Source: Agapanthus africanus
Taxonomy: Eukaryota; Streptophyta; Magnoliopsida; Asparagales; Amaryllidaceae
DNA: 64,000 bases
Reading direction: 5' to 3'
NCBI GenBank assembly: GCA_030015575.1
Contig: CM057344.1
Span: 184,157,044 to 184,221,043, forward strand
In this document: positions 11,061-24,206 of the stretch, piece by piece
How the letters are laid out: every line of letters starts with the position of its first letter
Numbering within the stretch: position 1 is the stretch's first letter
The notes under the pieces: generated by a model
Seen by the model: only the letters and a program-made list of their open reading frames with translations
Database searches by the model: none
Told to the model about the DNA's origin: nothing
Translations under genes and position numbers: made by a program

Positions 11061-13091
11061 TTGGTGATATTTGAGGAAATCGCCTGGGTACAGTTTTCAA
11101 CCTACGATGCACAGGTTTTGAGTTATTCAACTCAGCGGACTTATACAGACTATTGTATGTTGTCCAGTGTACGTCGGGACAGAGGGGTAAGTCCTCGTAC
11201 TATGTTCTGTTTACTTGTGACTTCTCTGGTTTTTAGACAAGTGTTTCGTAGAAATACAATGTCTAAGTTTTGAGAAGTTGTGGGTATAAGAATAAAGTAG
11301 AGAACCAGTTGTCATAAGTATCGGGATTCTTCAAAGAGATCGAAGATATAGATTCTTGTGATTCGTATTCAAATGATAGTAATAGTTTTTTGAGAAACTT
11401 GTTTCACTTTCAGGTTACTCATAATTGGATGGATTCCTAAGTTGGGTAATGCTGATTAGCTTCTCTCCATTAAGTTGATATGCACTGGAGACAGCTGCAT
11501 GGTTGAATCTGGTTCCAATTAAATTAGTGCCTCTATTTCTATATTGTATATAGAATGGTTCATATCTTAACGATGTTAAGGTAAGGCGAGTTGTCCAGCT
11601 TATGCTTAAAACCAGATACTGGATAACTCAAGGCACGTTTCTGTAATGGCAGTTTGTGGGTTGACCCTGGCTTTGACGAGAGTTGATATTTCTACCATCT
11701 GGAAGATCAATAGTGATATTGTTCTTGACTCGCCACAGTTTTATTAAAATGGACTTTTTCAGAAAACAGTAGTGGGAGTATGGTAGAACTGGAAGTGATT
11801 CTAGAATCGCAATACGGAAAATTTAATAGGACCAATTTATTCAATCAGGTTTGACATTCTATTAGCCACTCCGCAGATATGGTAGGTAACCTCAGACACC
11901 CGAGAGGTACTCCGATAGCCTCAAGGACGGTGACAGGGAGGTTCTTGTTTACCCAGACTTGACACTACGGTTGTTCCAGGCTATGAGACCCGGCAGGAGA
12001 ATAAGTATAGCGTCGTTCTAAACTAGCTTTAGAAGCGTACGTATATAATATTCTGCCAGAGGGTTATCGTAGTCAATGGGAGCAGCGGAAGCATAATGGG
12101 CAAGTAGCTTATGTCTATTTATAGGCTTGAGCAAATATAGCGGAGATAAGACCATCTAATTTTGATGTGACAGTCATGGGTTTGACTTCATCAGAATAGA
12201 GGATGGATCTGTTGAGAAGATAGTAAGGTGTGATGTCCTGGTATTTGGATGACATACACAGAGTAGGAAGTAAAATTCCTATACTACGATCGGTTGTACT
12301 ATGGTTATCACACAGTTGTTTCTTCACAAAGGACATGGATATAATATCAGACATTCTGGTGACTAGATCTATGGTTTTAGATCTAGATTTGGGTAGTTTC
12401 CCAATATGGGTGCTTTGAATAGTATTTTAGAATAGATGACTCCTGGCATGGTGGTGTACCTGCAGGTAATGGAGTCACCCTCTCTAAAGGTGTCTCAGAG
12501 ACTAAAGGAGAGGGGGATGTGCATGATTGGCAAATCACTTGCTTAGGCAATTGAGTCAATCATGAGGTTTCAAGTACCACACCAGATGTTGTTTTTTGCA
12601 CTAGATGCGATAAGTTTATATTAATCCAATCCTGGAGAAACATAAGGAAGCAGTTTTAGAACATAAGTGAATGTTCTACGGATTTGATGACGGCAGCCTC
12701 CTTCGGGAGACGGTTATCATTCCAGGCTTCAAAGGAGACATGGATGACAGAGTAATTGTCAGAGTTATAGTTTTCCCTCTGACGAGGGACAGTATTATGG
12801 ACAGGTGGTCCAAGAGGATACTGTGGGAGGCATGGTGCTGGATACTGATTAGGTTCAGTTATCGATACAGTCTAAGAAGTTTGGATTTAGAGTTCATTCA
12901 TGAACTAAGTCTCATCAGATATCCAGACATATTCTAAGACAGGTATTACTCGATTCGGGAGATGGATTTCTCCGTGAACTTGAGATTAAGAGAGACATAG
13001 AAAGAAACATCAAGGCGGATCCATTCACTGAGGCTATTTCTCGAACACAAGAGTTTTACAAACTAGTTTTGTGAAACTGATTAGTAGAGGA
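11061..13091 (+). pseudogene. Copia A(+) pol remnant (integrase, RT, RNase H)
   Basis: Reading across frameshifts shows the copia order. Integrase at about 11150-11500 has a DFS-like core ('CDFSGF'), then 'YKNKVENQ' and 'ALETAAWLNLVP'. The linker to RT is at about 11750-12000. RT at about 12000-12560 includes 'VTVMGFDFI', 'YLDDIHRVGSKIPILRS' (usual YVDDILL). RNase H at about 12700-12880 reads 'DMDDRVIVRVIVF', and ADPFTEAI lies at about 13015-13040. No frame stays open for more than about 90 codons, so the gene is dead. The INT-RT-RNaseH order is diagnostic of Ty1/copia. Confidence 0.85.
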
Positions 13092-13165
13092 GTTGGATGT
13101 TCGGTATCACACGGGCTGTGAGAATGCGACATCGTAATAATTGTCCTTAAGTGCAAGTGGAAGAT

Positions 13166-14904
13166 TGTTCGAGATAGTGCCCTCAAAGTCAATTATTGGA
13201 TCGTAGGTACGTGATTGCAGTGATTGAGGGAGGACCTATACCGATATGACAGTCTTGCTCAAGATGATAGTTTGCTATCTGGTTTGTCTTTATCATCGTA
13301 TACATGCTTTAGTTCACTATTGCATGATGATAGAGCCCATAGGATTCTTGCTTGACTACCAACAGTATGATGGAGATCATATACATGGGAGCTGGAGGTC
13401 TGTAAGCACATCCTTAAAGTGTCCCTAGTCGTGGGAGTTTCGAGACAGGGCATTGATACTCCAGAGTAGACTAGTGTATATAGTCGAGACCCCGACGAAG
13501 GGCGGTGGCCGGTCTCACAAGCCATTAGTGTTAGTTGGTTCACCTAAGATGTATACAGGTGCTCATTGGGTTATGAGTACACCGGACAGGACTCGCCGGG
13601 AACCTGCTAGTTGGTATTATACATATCGTCAGATAGCAGTTCCCTGATGATATGTGTACAGGTTAGTTGATCGACCTGAGATCGTCATTTCTCTCGTGTG
13701 AGTTCCCACTGTGCTTAGATTACTACCCTACCATGCTCAAAGGAGTTATGCAAACAGGTTTTAGTTGGGTACAGTCCCGAGCCACATGGAGGCAAGTGAG
13801 TGGATCGGCAGGGGATTCGTCTCTCCCGGTATTGGGGGTGAGATTGCGCTGTGTCTAGAAGAGCCATTACACAAAGCCCTCGGCCGAGGCAGGAGATTTA
13901 CTAGTAGGTACTCCAGTAGTATCTCAGGGTGTTCTGGGCCACTCTCTGACACGACTTATACCGCTATTGGGGGTCTGACGTTACCAGCCCCCTAGGCAGA
14001 TATGCGGTACTCATAGACGAACGGACCGGACTGTATGTATATTGTCACTGTTACGCTCAGTAGGGTTTATGGATGAGTTCGCTCGTCAGCTTCCCTTCCA
14101 ATCAATACATAGGCAACCGTTACGTACTGCTTGTACCTCTGATGTGCTAGAGGTTATACCCAGTACCAGTGTGTTGATGAGTCATTAGATTCCCCTACAG
14201 ACACTTTCCTAAGTTCGGGCAAAACATTGTAGAGGCCGTATGGTTATATAGCAGGGTTCGGAAAATGCACGTGCGTTTTCGCACGTGTCATATTTCGGGC
14301 AGATAATACCGGTCGGCTTTGGTTTAAGCCGGATCCGAGTATTATACTGTGTAGATATAATATCTTTGCCTCAGATGCATTTGTATTCGGTCATAATACA
14401 AATGCGGGTATGTTTATACCATTACGGGGTTATCCTGAAATTTGTTTCAGGATCACTTTTGGAATTTACCAGTTTCCAGTTTTCTATCAGCCGTATTTAA
14501 CATTCGGTTAAATGAGGATTTATCTTTTCTTCTTGAGGGTGAGTCATGAGGTGTGTCATGCTTCTAGAAGCTTCTAGATGGTGACTAGGATGATGTGGTG
14601 TTGTTAATTCATTGGTTGCATTAATTGTTCATTTAATGATAGCATGACTAGGTTAGATGATTCATTAGTGCATTAATGATATGTGCAAGGTGTCTTGTGA
14701 CTCATTTCTCATTATGGTCACCATTCTTCCTCCTACACTCACCTCCCCTCTCCTTTATATTGGCCGGCCCCTTGATAGAATGATCATGGTTGTTAATTTG
14801 GGAAAAGCTTAGGATAGATATTTGGTTCATGGAAATTAGATGGAAAAGTTTTTGTTCCGCATTTGGCGTCTGTTAGACGGTCGGGGCGCTACCGTGGACT
14901 TACA
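13166..14904 (+). mobile_element. Copia A LTR 2 (3' LTR of A(+))
   Basis: Starts TGTTCGAGATAG (one change from LTR 1) after AAGTGGAAGA and ends GTGGACTTACA. Collinear with LTR 1 at offset 7171-7173, so the two can be used to date the copy. The gypsy LTR resumes at 14905. Confidence 0.92.
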
Positions 14905-17415
14905 AAATCGACCCTCCAATCGGCCCTCAGATCAGCCCTCAGATCGGCCCTCATAACTTGTAAGTCTCATAGAACCTGAGTGTCCAATATCGATACCCGA
15001 AAATATCATGAAAACAAGTGTCCAACATCGACACATAAATACTCATCTCCATTCGTTCCTCAGAACTTAAGTGTCCAACATCGACATTCGTGATCCACGT
15101 ATCGGTACATCTCTCGGAACCTAAGTGTCCAGCTCCGACACTCGAAATCCCCATATCCATACGTTCCTCGGAACCTAAGTGTTCAATATTGACACTCGTG
15201 ATCCATGTATCGGTTTTCTAACACAAGTCTCAGAGTGGATGCATCCAAATATCAAGTAAGGAATAAGAATACTTGCCTAGATCTTTATGATGATATATTA
15301 TATATATGCACATATATAACAGCGTCCCATACCACTGATATATATATACATATTTACATTGTTCCATACCACTGATATATATCATCAGGAGTAAAACATC
15401 TAGAAAACATCATATGAAATCCATATCTCAATGCGAAAATCCATGAAATATAATATATGCAACATAAAAAGGTAATATGAGCATATAAAGGAAAAACCGC
15501 TATTTAACTGCAACAAGTTATTAAATATATCATGCGGTTCCTAATTTCTCCAAAGTCCATACAATATTATATAAAGGTGAACATGTAGCTATGTCAATGG
15601 CAAAACAATACCACATAGGGGTATATGTAACTCTAGTCAGGTAAATGGGTGTACATGTAAGTATGTGTGCATGATGTACATGTATCTGTAGCAAAGTATG
15701 TGTATACATGTCAATAATGATGCAATACCCTCCAGGTATATGTGTAATCATGTAGGCATTGCAAGACATATGTATAAGCATGTAGATGTACAGGTATGCT
15801 ATATTTCATATGCACAATGAAAATAAGGATCATGTCTCAAGTCCCTAGCCAATACAATATCACGTATGTATAGGTGTTGTGCATGTCATGGCAATTATCG
15901 ATGGTTTGGGTGGCATACAATCAGTGCTCGTGCAACATAAACCGTCAATAATCGTGCAGTGTCCAATGGGTACAAGTCCAAGCACAACAAGTTATAATAT
16001 GCAATGAAGTTTTATGCACAATCTCTATATGTGCAATATAAGCATGCGGCTAATATTATATCATATCTAGCCCTGACGCATAATGCCATGCGGGCGATTC
16101 GCCTAAAGATGTTAAATCTACTCAGTGATGATCTTGGGCTAAGTAAAGACAACCACTCGCTTTCCCTTCTTCGCAGCGTCCGAAATCCCCGCCTGCGTCC
16201 CTAAGATCATAAAACAACATATCAAGTTCATATTAGCAATCGACCAATAACACGTACAAACTACGTTTGATCGACGCACCAACTCCAAACATACTCTCAA
16301 GTGTTCGTCTAGTGGCTAACATGCATAGCGACACTATGAAACCAACCCAAGAGCAAAAGATACATAAAGACACGAACCGTGTCGGATAACGTAACGCGCG
16401 TATTCGTAACACTAGAAACTAGAAAAGTGATCCCAGATTTTGTATACAGTCAAAACACAAAAATCAAACAGTACCAAACACTTCTAAACAACTGCAGACA
16501 GCTACCCTGAAAAACACAAACCCTAACTCCCCAAGATGGCCGAGGTCACCGGATATGCCATTCATGTCGCCGGCCAAATCCGAGCTCCAGGGGTTCGTGC
16601 TTCAGGTGAAAGCTTATGGTCTCTAGTACAACATTACTACACTGCTAGATTTTCTAGTACACACTCTGGGTCACAGCAGAACACGAATATCATAAAAAGA
16701 CACTAAAAATACGATATGTGCACGAAACATTACTTTAAGTGTTCTAAACGACAACTAACAAGCTACACAACACTATAACATCCTATTTAACAATTTGAGA
16801 TCATTACCTAAGCACAAAAGATCAAAGATCCTAGCTTTCCAAGCTCCAAGGAATCCTAGAGGCAAAACAAGACTTGAAAAAGGATTTGGGTGAGGTTTAA
16901 TGAAGTTTGGTGTAGTTTTAGTGAAGGAAGTGATGAGGGTTCAGTTTGGGTGTAGAGGAGATGAAAGATAAGTGAGAAAGAGATAGAGTGAGAGAGAATG
17001 AGAGTGAATGAGAGTGTGTGAGGTGATAAGGGTGAGAGGTGAGTGGAGGGTGAGTGCACCTTGCATTAACTCTCTCCCTCACTTCACCATTAATGCAAGT
17101 ATGACTTCCCATGAGTCTCCTTGCCACCTCCTCTCCAAACAAAACACAAGGAAAAATATCTACTCTCACACAAATTTCTAGAGTTAAGGTTAATAAAGCA
17201 AGGATTAAGATTAACTTAAGGTTGTCATGGTCATTAACGAGATTAACACAAACTAACCCTCACATTAACTTGCACACGTGTGTGCAAGCCAAAAAAAATA
17301 ATAATAAAATATTAATTAATTGTTATAAAATGTGAGGAACCCAAATTGGTAAACTTTTTACAGAAAACCCACATTATCGCTTAATTAACACTAATCGCAA
17401 ATCTAAGGTGTTACA
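14905..17415 (-). mobile_element. Gypsy LTR (minus), main part
   Basis: Minus-strand start TGTAACACCTTAG at 17415. Contains 12-14 bp CGGCCCTCAGAT-type repeats (14912-14955), a 53-bp tandem array (14970-15215) and a purine-rich block on the plus strand (16920-17055, GAGA/GTGA), which is CT-rich in the sense direction and typical of an LTR leader. No coding sequence. Confidence 0.75.
14965..15215. repeat. 53-bp tandem repeat in gypsy LTR
   Basis: AAGTGTCCAACATCGACA-like words recur at about 14979, 15015, 15069, 15122 and 15175, mostly 53 bp apart, with GTTCCTCGGAACCTAAGTG preceding the later ones (GGTTCC..GGAACC is itself an inverted repeat). Confidence 0.75.
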
Positions 17416-17420
17416 TGCAC

Positions 17421-18751
17421 GGATGGCCATCACCAGAAATCCTCGGCCGGGGTAGACGAGAATTACCGATCTAGGATCAGTAGTTTCTCAGTTGGTGATA
17501 GGTTTCATGCCGACACTAAATATCGCGTTATTAGGGGTCCGACTTTATCCACCCCCTAGACTCGATATGTGATACTCATAGACGAACGGACCGGACTGTA
17601 CGGATATTGTCACTGTCAGGCTCAGTAGGGTTTCAAGATGAGTTTGCTCGTTGGCCTCCCTTTCGCTCAATACCTGGGTAGCCGTTACGTACAGCTAGTG
17701 CCACCGAGGTACTTGTGGTTAAACCCACTGCCAACGTATTGAAGAGTCTTTAGAGTCCCACACAGAGGGATTCCCTGGTTCGGGCGAAACATTATAGAGG
17801 CCGTATGGTTTTATGGCAGGGTTAGATCATATTCGTGCACTTGTGCACGGATCATGATCAGACGGATAGTACTAGTAGGCTTTGGTTTAGGCCAGATCTT
17901 AGTATTATATCGTTGGATTATTTTCGTCTCGTTGTATTCTTATTCAGTCGGAATACAGATGCAGGTATGTATATACGGATGAGGGGTATTCTTGTAATCC
18001 GTTACAAGATTACTTTTGAAGATGCCATTTCTTTTCTTTGTTTTGTATTAAACATTTAGAGTTTTCTTTAAATGTTTAGTATTGTTTTGATGGAGAGTGT
18101 GAGTGCAAGTCTTGGCATGGTGCATTGATTGTGCTTATGACTCATGGTGTTGGGTCTTGTGTGGGTTTGGTGAGATGTGATTGTGAGATGGCATATCATT
18201 GATTGTGTGTGAATTTTTCTTTAGTTGCTAATAACATATATCTCACAAACTCACTCAAGAAGCAACAGAGAACTTCTTCAGTTGTTTTTCTTTTTGTGCC
18301 AAGACTTGAGCTCACAACTTTCTTCACAATGGCTTCTTCTTCACCTCTATCCATTCCATCTCATGTGTTGAGAATCATTGGGTGTATTGAGACAAAATGA
18401 TCACACACTCTCTCTACTTCACCTTGGGTATCTAGGCTAGCAAACTGGATGCCCGAGTTGCTTCGGTTTTTGAAGCGGGAGCCCGTATTACTAATCCTCA
18501 ACATCGATCGTCTTCGACGAGGGAGACCGGAGAACGAACTTGTTCGAGGCAGCCGCGACGAGCTAAGGACAGAGATTGAAGATCAAAAGACACAGATCGA
18601 TCGGTATAACCTCTCTAAACTCTTTTCGTATAACTAGTATAGGGTTAATGGTACGATCCGTCGATTAGGGTTCTGTTAGCACCGGTTTCTAAACGTTTTT
18701 GTTCCGTGTTTGGCCACGGATTGATGGCCGGGGCGCTGCCGTAACCCTACA
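17421..18751 (+). mobile_element. Copia B 5' LTR, second part
   Basis: Resumes the LTR after the TSD copy TGCAC (17416-17420) and is collinear with 61597-62933. It ends CCGTAACCCTACA next to the primer site. It carries the B version of the hairpin cluster, for example TCTTGTAA-tccg-TTACAAGA at 17990-18009. Confidence 0.9.
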
Positions 18752-18764
18752 TAGTATCAGAGCC
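18752..18764 (+). other. Primer-binding site, copia B (mutated)
   Basis: TAGTATCAGAGCC, one change from TGGTATCAGAGCC, immediately after the B 5' LTR end. Confidence 0.9.
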
Positions 18765-19687
18765 AACCCATTAACCGCATACTAGTTGGTTTTGACAATG
18801 TTAAACTATCGAAACCGAAACAACTCTGAAACAATACCCAATATATTCTAGTTTCTGTCAAAATTTTCCGAGTCTTCTAAAAATATTTTAGCAACTGCAG
18901 AAGGCTACTAACGTGACCATTAGACTACACCCCAAATACGAACCAATTCCACCTGAAATGAACCGAGCACATTGCCTAAAAATCCGAGCCGGTTGGCCTG
19001 GGTAAGGTGTTTGAACTTCGTATTTTGGGTTTGGTCTGGTCTCTGGAATATTGGTTCAGTGGTATTGCTAGTTTAGCCCTGTTTGGATATGCTTTTATCC
19101 AGTTGTTTGGGGCTATTCGGGGTTATTTCGAACTCGATATTTCTAAAATTGTTTAAATTTTTCAGTACATGCATTACTATCTGCGACCGTGGATGTCATT
19201 AGAGCGGTACAACTTGTCTATTTGCTATAGTTCTTTTAGACGGGTTTGCGAACGTGACATTCACGTTGATGTTCTGTATTGTGTTGTGTTTGTTGCGGAT
19301 TGTCGTGGTGGATTGCTTGGGTGCAATGTTAGTACAGTTTAGTTTAATTTATACATTTGATATCGCGGGGCGAGCGTCCGACATGTGGATTGCCGTCATT
19401 GCCTTCTTGTATATTATTTGTTTGGGGCATGACCAGGTTGAGGTCGATGTCACCGATGTACATATTTTCTTCTATGTACTAGGATTACCCCGCGATGGAG
19501 TACATGGATAGATGGGTTCTGGAGGGCAACGGGTCCGCATCTCATGGCGTTGAGATGGAAGGAGCCTCATTCTAGAATTGGCGGGCTATTCGCCACACTC
19601 ATAGGGGGTACAGGTTGACCTAAGGAGGGGTGCTCAAGTTACCAGATTCCGTGAAGTGCTGGGTGGCCCATTCACTTTTATGGAGGG
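18765..19687 (+). other. Copia B leader, left part
   Basis: Non-coding leader homologous to 7746-8680. It ends in GAGGG (19683-19687), the left TSD of the inserted solo LTR; the leader continues at 22855. Confidence 0.75.
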
Positions 19688-20000
19688 TGTAATGACCCCA
19701 AAATCTTTATACATTTGTATTATCCCTCTTCAATAATATACCGTATTTATTTGTACTTGGTATTTTCCTTTTTCTATTAAATTTATTATTATTTTATTCC
19801 TTAATCTATTATGTATTTTTTTCTAGGTACAATTTCTTTTTCTTATATTTAAGTTTTTAACTTCTCATTCTTATTTTTCCTTTCATAAATATTTAACCCA
19901 AATCCATTATTCTTATTCTCTACAGCCCATCTAAAAAGCCCATTTTCTTTATAAGCAACATCATATATTTAATTCTAATTAAACATGTGCATGAACAACC

Positions 20001-20070
20001 TTATAGCTCATTGGTTAAGTCCTTGCATTGTTATTCCATAAGTCACATGTTCAAATCCCCATTCTTGCAA
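20001..20070 (+). other. tRNA-like / SINE-head segment inside solo LTR
   Basis: TAGCTCATTGG (20004-20014) fits an RNA polymerase III A box and TGTTCAAATCC (20048-20058) fits a B box (GGTTCGAATCC) with one or two changes. Their 44-bp spacing is normal for a tRNA. The acceptor and anticodon stems do not fold well, so it is not a functional tRNA. It is either a SINE head captured by the LTR or a decayed tRNA copy. Confidence 0.45.
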
Positions 20071-22772
20071 TTATTTTTTATCATTTTTATTCTTCCTATA
20101 ACCTACAAATGAGACCTTTCATTTCCAAAATGAATGGTGACCTTTCATTTCTCTTTTAATTCTCATGTTAAATGCATATATTATTATTCACCATTACAAC
20201 ATCTTTATTTGTCCTCCTCCATCTTTTCCTTCCTCATATTTTTCTATCTCTCACTTCTTCCTCTTCACCAAGATGACAAGAAGAAGAACATGAAGAAGTC
20301 TTCAAGAAGGTCTCGCTAGTAACGCGAGACTATCGGCGAATAGACAAGCCCGGTGACAATACCGGCTTGTGTATGTAAGTCCCTTCTCTCTCCTTTTCCC
20401 CAACCTCTTATTTTCCTCTTGTCATGCATCGTGAACCCCATATTCTTTTCATATCATAATCCATAAGAGAAGATACACATAAACATATACATATACATAT
20501 ACATATACATAAGTTTAGATATATATGATTCTATATGGTTTAATAATATCTTATTATCTCTTATTCAAATTAAAGTATTTTTAATTCTTTGTTCATGACT
20601 AGGAATGTTTATTACAAGTTGTGAGAACACAAATTTCATGCCACAATATATCTATAATGTCACATGAAATCGGTTTGTTTATTAAAAGAAAAATAGAAGC
20701 CTGCATAAAATACTAGTTAATCTTTCTGCCGATTTTAGTATACACATCAATACCTTTAGCTTTAAAATAATTTTTAGAAATTAATTTTTACTTCTGAAAA
20801 TTTCATGGAATTTACATATGATAGATTATATTATTTTATACATGCTGTAAAAATTTTAGATCGATCCGCGTAACGGTTTAGGAATTACATCGTATTTATT
20901 CACTGATCGTAAAACAGAAAACTGCAGTTATTGGTCAATTTCTAAGACATATAACTTGGTATACCGGTATCCAAATTGAGCAAACTCAGGTGTTTTTGAT
21001 ATCTACATCGAATGATCTAGATTTCCTTAGTTTTATATTTTTACTGAAAACCGACGTAAAATATAGAAAACTGCATTACAATATTAAGTGACGAATCTGG
21101 ACAGAATCTGTCCTGATTCGCACATTGTTTTTAAATTAGACATAACTCGAACACCCGATGTCCGTTTGTGACAAAATTTAGATGTGTAGATGCACCATTG
21201 ATAGAGCTATAATTTTCTGTATATTATATTACTTAGGAATGCATGAAACAACCTGATATAGGCTTTGCAATAGAATATATAGTTGCTGTCCAGAAATCTG
21301 AATTTCTGTTTTAAATGCTGATATTAAAATGATCATAACTAGAGCTTCAGAAATCCAAATCATGTGAATCTTGGTGTTTTGGATAAGTACATCGAAATAC
21401 CTACAATTTTATAATAGTCTTAGTAACCTGAAACCCGATAGAAATTAACTCAAACTGCGTTTTAAAAATATGTGACGGTGCCGAATAGATTCTGATCTGT
21501 TTTGCGCGACGATACGAAAACATATATATCTCTCAAACCGGTAGTCGTATTTAGGTGAAACTGGAACTCACGCATGCAAAACACTTAGAGCCATATTTTT
21601 GGTTTATGTTCTCGCATTCGTTTGACTTGATTAATTAGTCGTACATAATATTTCTTTACAGCATTGATTTTGGTAGTTACTCGTATAATATACTTGACTC
21701 ATTTCATGCTATTCAAACATGTATACATATTTATCTTGATCATTAAATTGTTGTATATACATAAAGACGAATATTAAATTCTTGAGGTATATTTTGAAAA
21801 CTATACAAAAGTACTTTTTACATAAAACCCCCTCAAGTTTCACAAATTACAATAAGGCCCCTAACTAATATTGAACTTCAAATTATCTTTCTTTTAGTCT
21901 GACTCGGGTTGGAGTCTGACTAATTCTGACTTGAATATAATTCAAGTCAACCTATATTCAATCATATTCCAATACAAATTTGAATACAAGAATCCCTGAA
22001 TCCAGTTAACAATATATTCATTTTGACTGAATCAAACCATGGATATTCATCCATTATCCTGATATTCCATTTTCCTGATTATACAGTTACAACATGTTTA
22101 CTGATATCATGGTTTTGGTCAGTCATCCAGTTTACATATTCCAATACTACAACACTGGTAAAACACTAGGGGTTTAAAGGGGTAGATTGGTACGGAAGGT
22201 GTTAAAGGTGGCACGAGGTGGTCAGATTAAGACACCTAACATGAATACTGTTGCTGTTGTACCGTGGCATAACGGTTCCTTGTACTCTCCATTTGCCCTG
22301 ATCTCTAGCATATAGAGATCCCCCTCGTATACACTGGCATCCTTCTGTACCAAGCTACAAACAACGGCGTTAAACAATATTCCATAATATTCAACAACAT
22401 AATACTTTAGAAAATACTGCTACTCTGCCATTCTCATTCTTCTTTTCTTTGGGACTTACCGAGCGACCTGTTCGCTGACGACATTCTATTTCTTTCTTCT
22501 TTGAATGTCGTCAGGTGCTTTGGACCAAGTTGAGACCGAGCCCACAAGTGAAAATTTGGAGCAGTTCCAAGAAGACCCAGAGCTCTAGATAATTGTACTT
22601 TGTTTTTTCCAGTATTCCCTTTTATTATTATGCCACTGTTTAGGCATTGCTTTTCCATTCCAGTTGCATTTTCATTTCATGCATTGTACAAAGAATGATA
22701 TTAATAAAAGTTGCTGTTATTTCAATATCATTTGTCTCTTGTGATTATTTTATATTGCTTAGCTACGCTTAG

Positions 22773-22796
22773 CGTATGTACTTCTGAGTACATACG
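22773..22796. repeat. 10-bp-stem hairpin near solo LTR 3' end
   Basis: CGTATGTACT and AGTACATACG pair perfectly around TCTG, with an outer GCTACG (22762) / CGTAGC (22795) partial extension. It lies about 50 bp from the LTR end. Confidence 0.8.
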
Positions 22797-22854
22797 TAGC
22801 GGGCCTCGTCACGTCCACTTCGCCGTACACTGGGAAACGGGGCGTGACAGAGGG

Positions 22855-24206
22855 GGTTGCCTCGCTTCTGGTTTTGGAGGGTAACTTACCGCGCTCGTAG
22901 GGGTCTAGGTTTTCATTGCACAGGCTATCCACACGACCAGGGGAACGTCGGGTTTCACTTGCGGCTCAATGGAAACCCGGGGATCCCAGATTATCTGTAT
23001 TGTTCTGTGATGCTTATTGCTTATCTGTGATGTTGCATTTATCACGCCTGGTGCGATTATTATATATTTCTATATATATACTAGAAGATATTGCATATGT
23101 TTTACACCTGCGCTAGTCCAGACCCCGCTCTGTCGTTAGTTAAGTAACCTAACGGGTGATGACGGGGCCCAGTGGTGAATGCGGATGGCATACATGTACA
23201 TCATATTTTCGGTCTTTTGTAGTGTGATTAATTGATGGGACTGCGTTGATTTAGATCAATGCAAGGAAAACAAACCTATTCGATATTGTTGGAACAATTT
23301 TAAAAAAAGTTGTTATTATAAGGACGTTTTCTTTTATTTTGCACAGCAGTATTCGGTTATGAATATCCAGCACCTCATTCGATGAAGCAAGAGCCGAGAT
23401 CCCCTCATCGGGATTGACCTCTTGGGCAGAAGTTTGCGTCAGGGTAATAACTTCACTATAGTCGATTACTTTTTGCTTTGCATCGTGATATTTAGTGAGA
23501 ATATCCTGCACCTTATTCCACGAGGAAAGAGCCGAGATCCCTTCACAGGGAGTGACCTCTTTAGCAAAGGTTTTCGCCACTATATATTTGTAAAAAGCTA
23601 TCCGATTCTTTCAACGATATCAAGTTCATTACGTTAAAGGTTTTTTGCCAAAAACCATTCGTAGCCCTCCGTCGTTTCAGACGGGTAGCACTTAGTATTC
23701 ATGCTATGTTTGTTGTCCTTCGTCATGGCATAGTGTATGGTAGCTATTTGTTAATTTTCTGTAGCATAGATAGATGCGTTGGTTTGGGACAGTCATACTA
23801 CTATTTTGGCCTTTGTCAAGGGTATGTATGGGTGTGTTCAAATTAACCTGGATAATGACTGGTAGAACTTGACATGTTGGCCTTCGTCAAGGTCATAAGA
23901 GCATGGGGTAGAAATCACATCGGGAGTTTCAAACATACAGGTAACTTGCCAGGCTTGCGAATACTTTCTGGAGTTTGATAACGTGAGTGGATTCCATCAC
24001 ATTATCATGCGATGATAGTTGGATCCCGATACCCATTGATGAGTTGGTTTACTTCTCGGGTGATTTTAAATGATCCCGATTAATTCTTCTTTCAGGTTTG
24101 GAGGAGAATTTGAGGATACAATGAGAGACATCCTGATTAGATAAAGTGATTGACCGTTCTGATTTAGGTTAGAGTGCACGCTGAGTGTTTCTTTTCTCTC
24201 TCTATT
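22855..24206 (+). other. Copia B leader, right part
   Basis: Homologous to 8685-10040 of A(+), including the 138-bp direct repeat (about 23340-23580). A minus-strand frame of 109 codons crosses the repeat, but it has no supported coding role. Confidence 0.6.

Larger units (their letters stand above)
5007..17415 (-). mobile_element. Ty3/gypsy LTR (minus) inserted in copia B LTR, itself hosting copia A
   Basis: On the minus strand it starts TGTAACACC (17415) and ends GGGTCGTGATA (5007), an LTR pair of termini, and is bounded by the perfect 5-bp TSD TGCAC. The LTR sequence itself is only 5007-5058 and 14905-17415; copia A sequence fills 5059-14904. No internal gypsy domain was found, so it is probably a solo LTR. 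The copia invasion seems to have removed some LTR sequence, since the left piece is only 52 bp and the copia left end is truncated. Confidence 0.8.
19688..22849 (+). mobile_element. Ty3/gypsy solo LTR, 3162 bp
   Basis: Termini TGTAATGACCCC and GGGGCGTGACA, flanked by the perfect TSD GAGGG (19683-19687 and 22850-22854). No primer site, purine tract or coding domain lies inside, so it is a solo LTR formed by LTR-LTR recombination. The length fits the long-LTR chromovirus type (Del/Tekay-like); the lineage is inferred from length and termini only. The plus orientation is supported by the 3' features GACTTACCGAGCG (22450), an AATAAA at 22703 and a 10-bp hairpin at 22773-22796. A tRNA-like segment lies at 20001-20070. 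Confidence 0.88.

Noticed and set aside
16856-17169. Minus-strand Ser/Leu/His-rich ORFs
   Set aside because: Translation of the CT-rich leader of a gypsy LTR; no supporting signal.
20001-20070. Functional tRNA gene
   Set aside because: Only A- and B-box-like motifs are present; acceptor and anticodon stems do not pair, so it is kept only as a tRNA-like segment.
22434-22658. Minus-strand 74-codon ORF in the solo LTR
   Set aside because: The LTR orientation is plus and the frame has no conserved motif; the plus-strand look of a short coding tail here is also unsupported.
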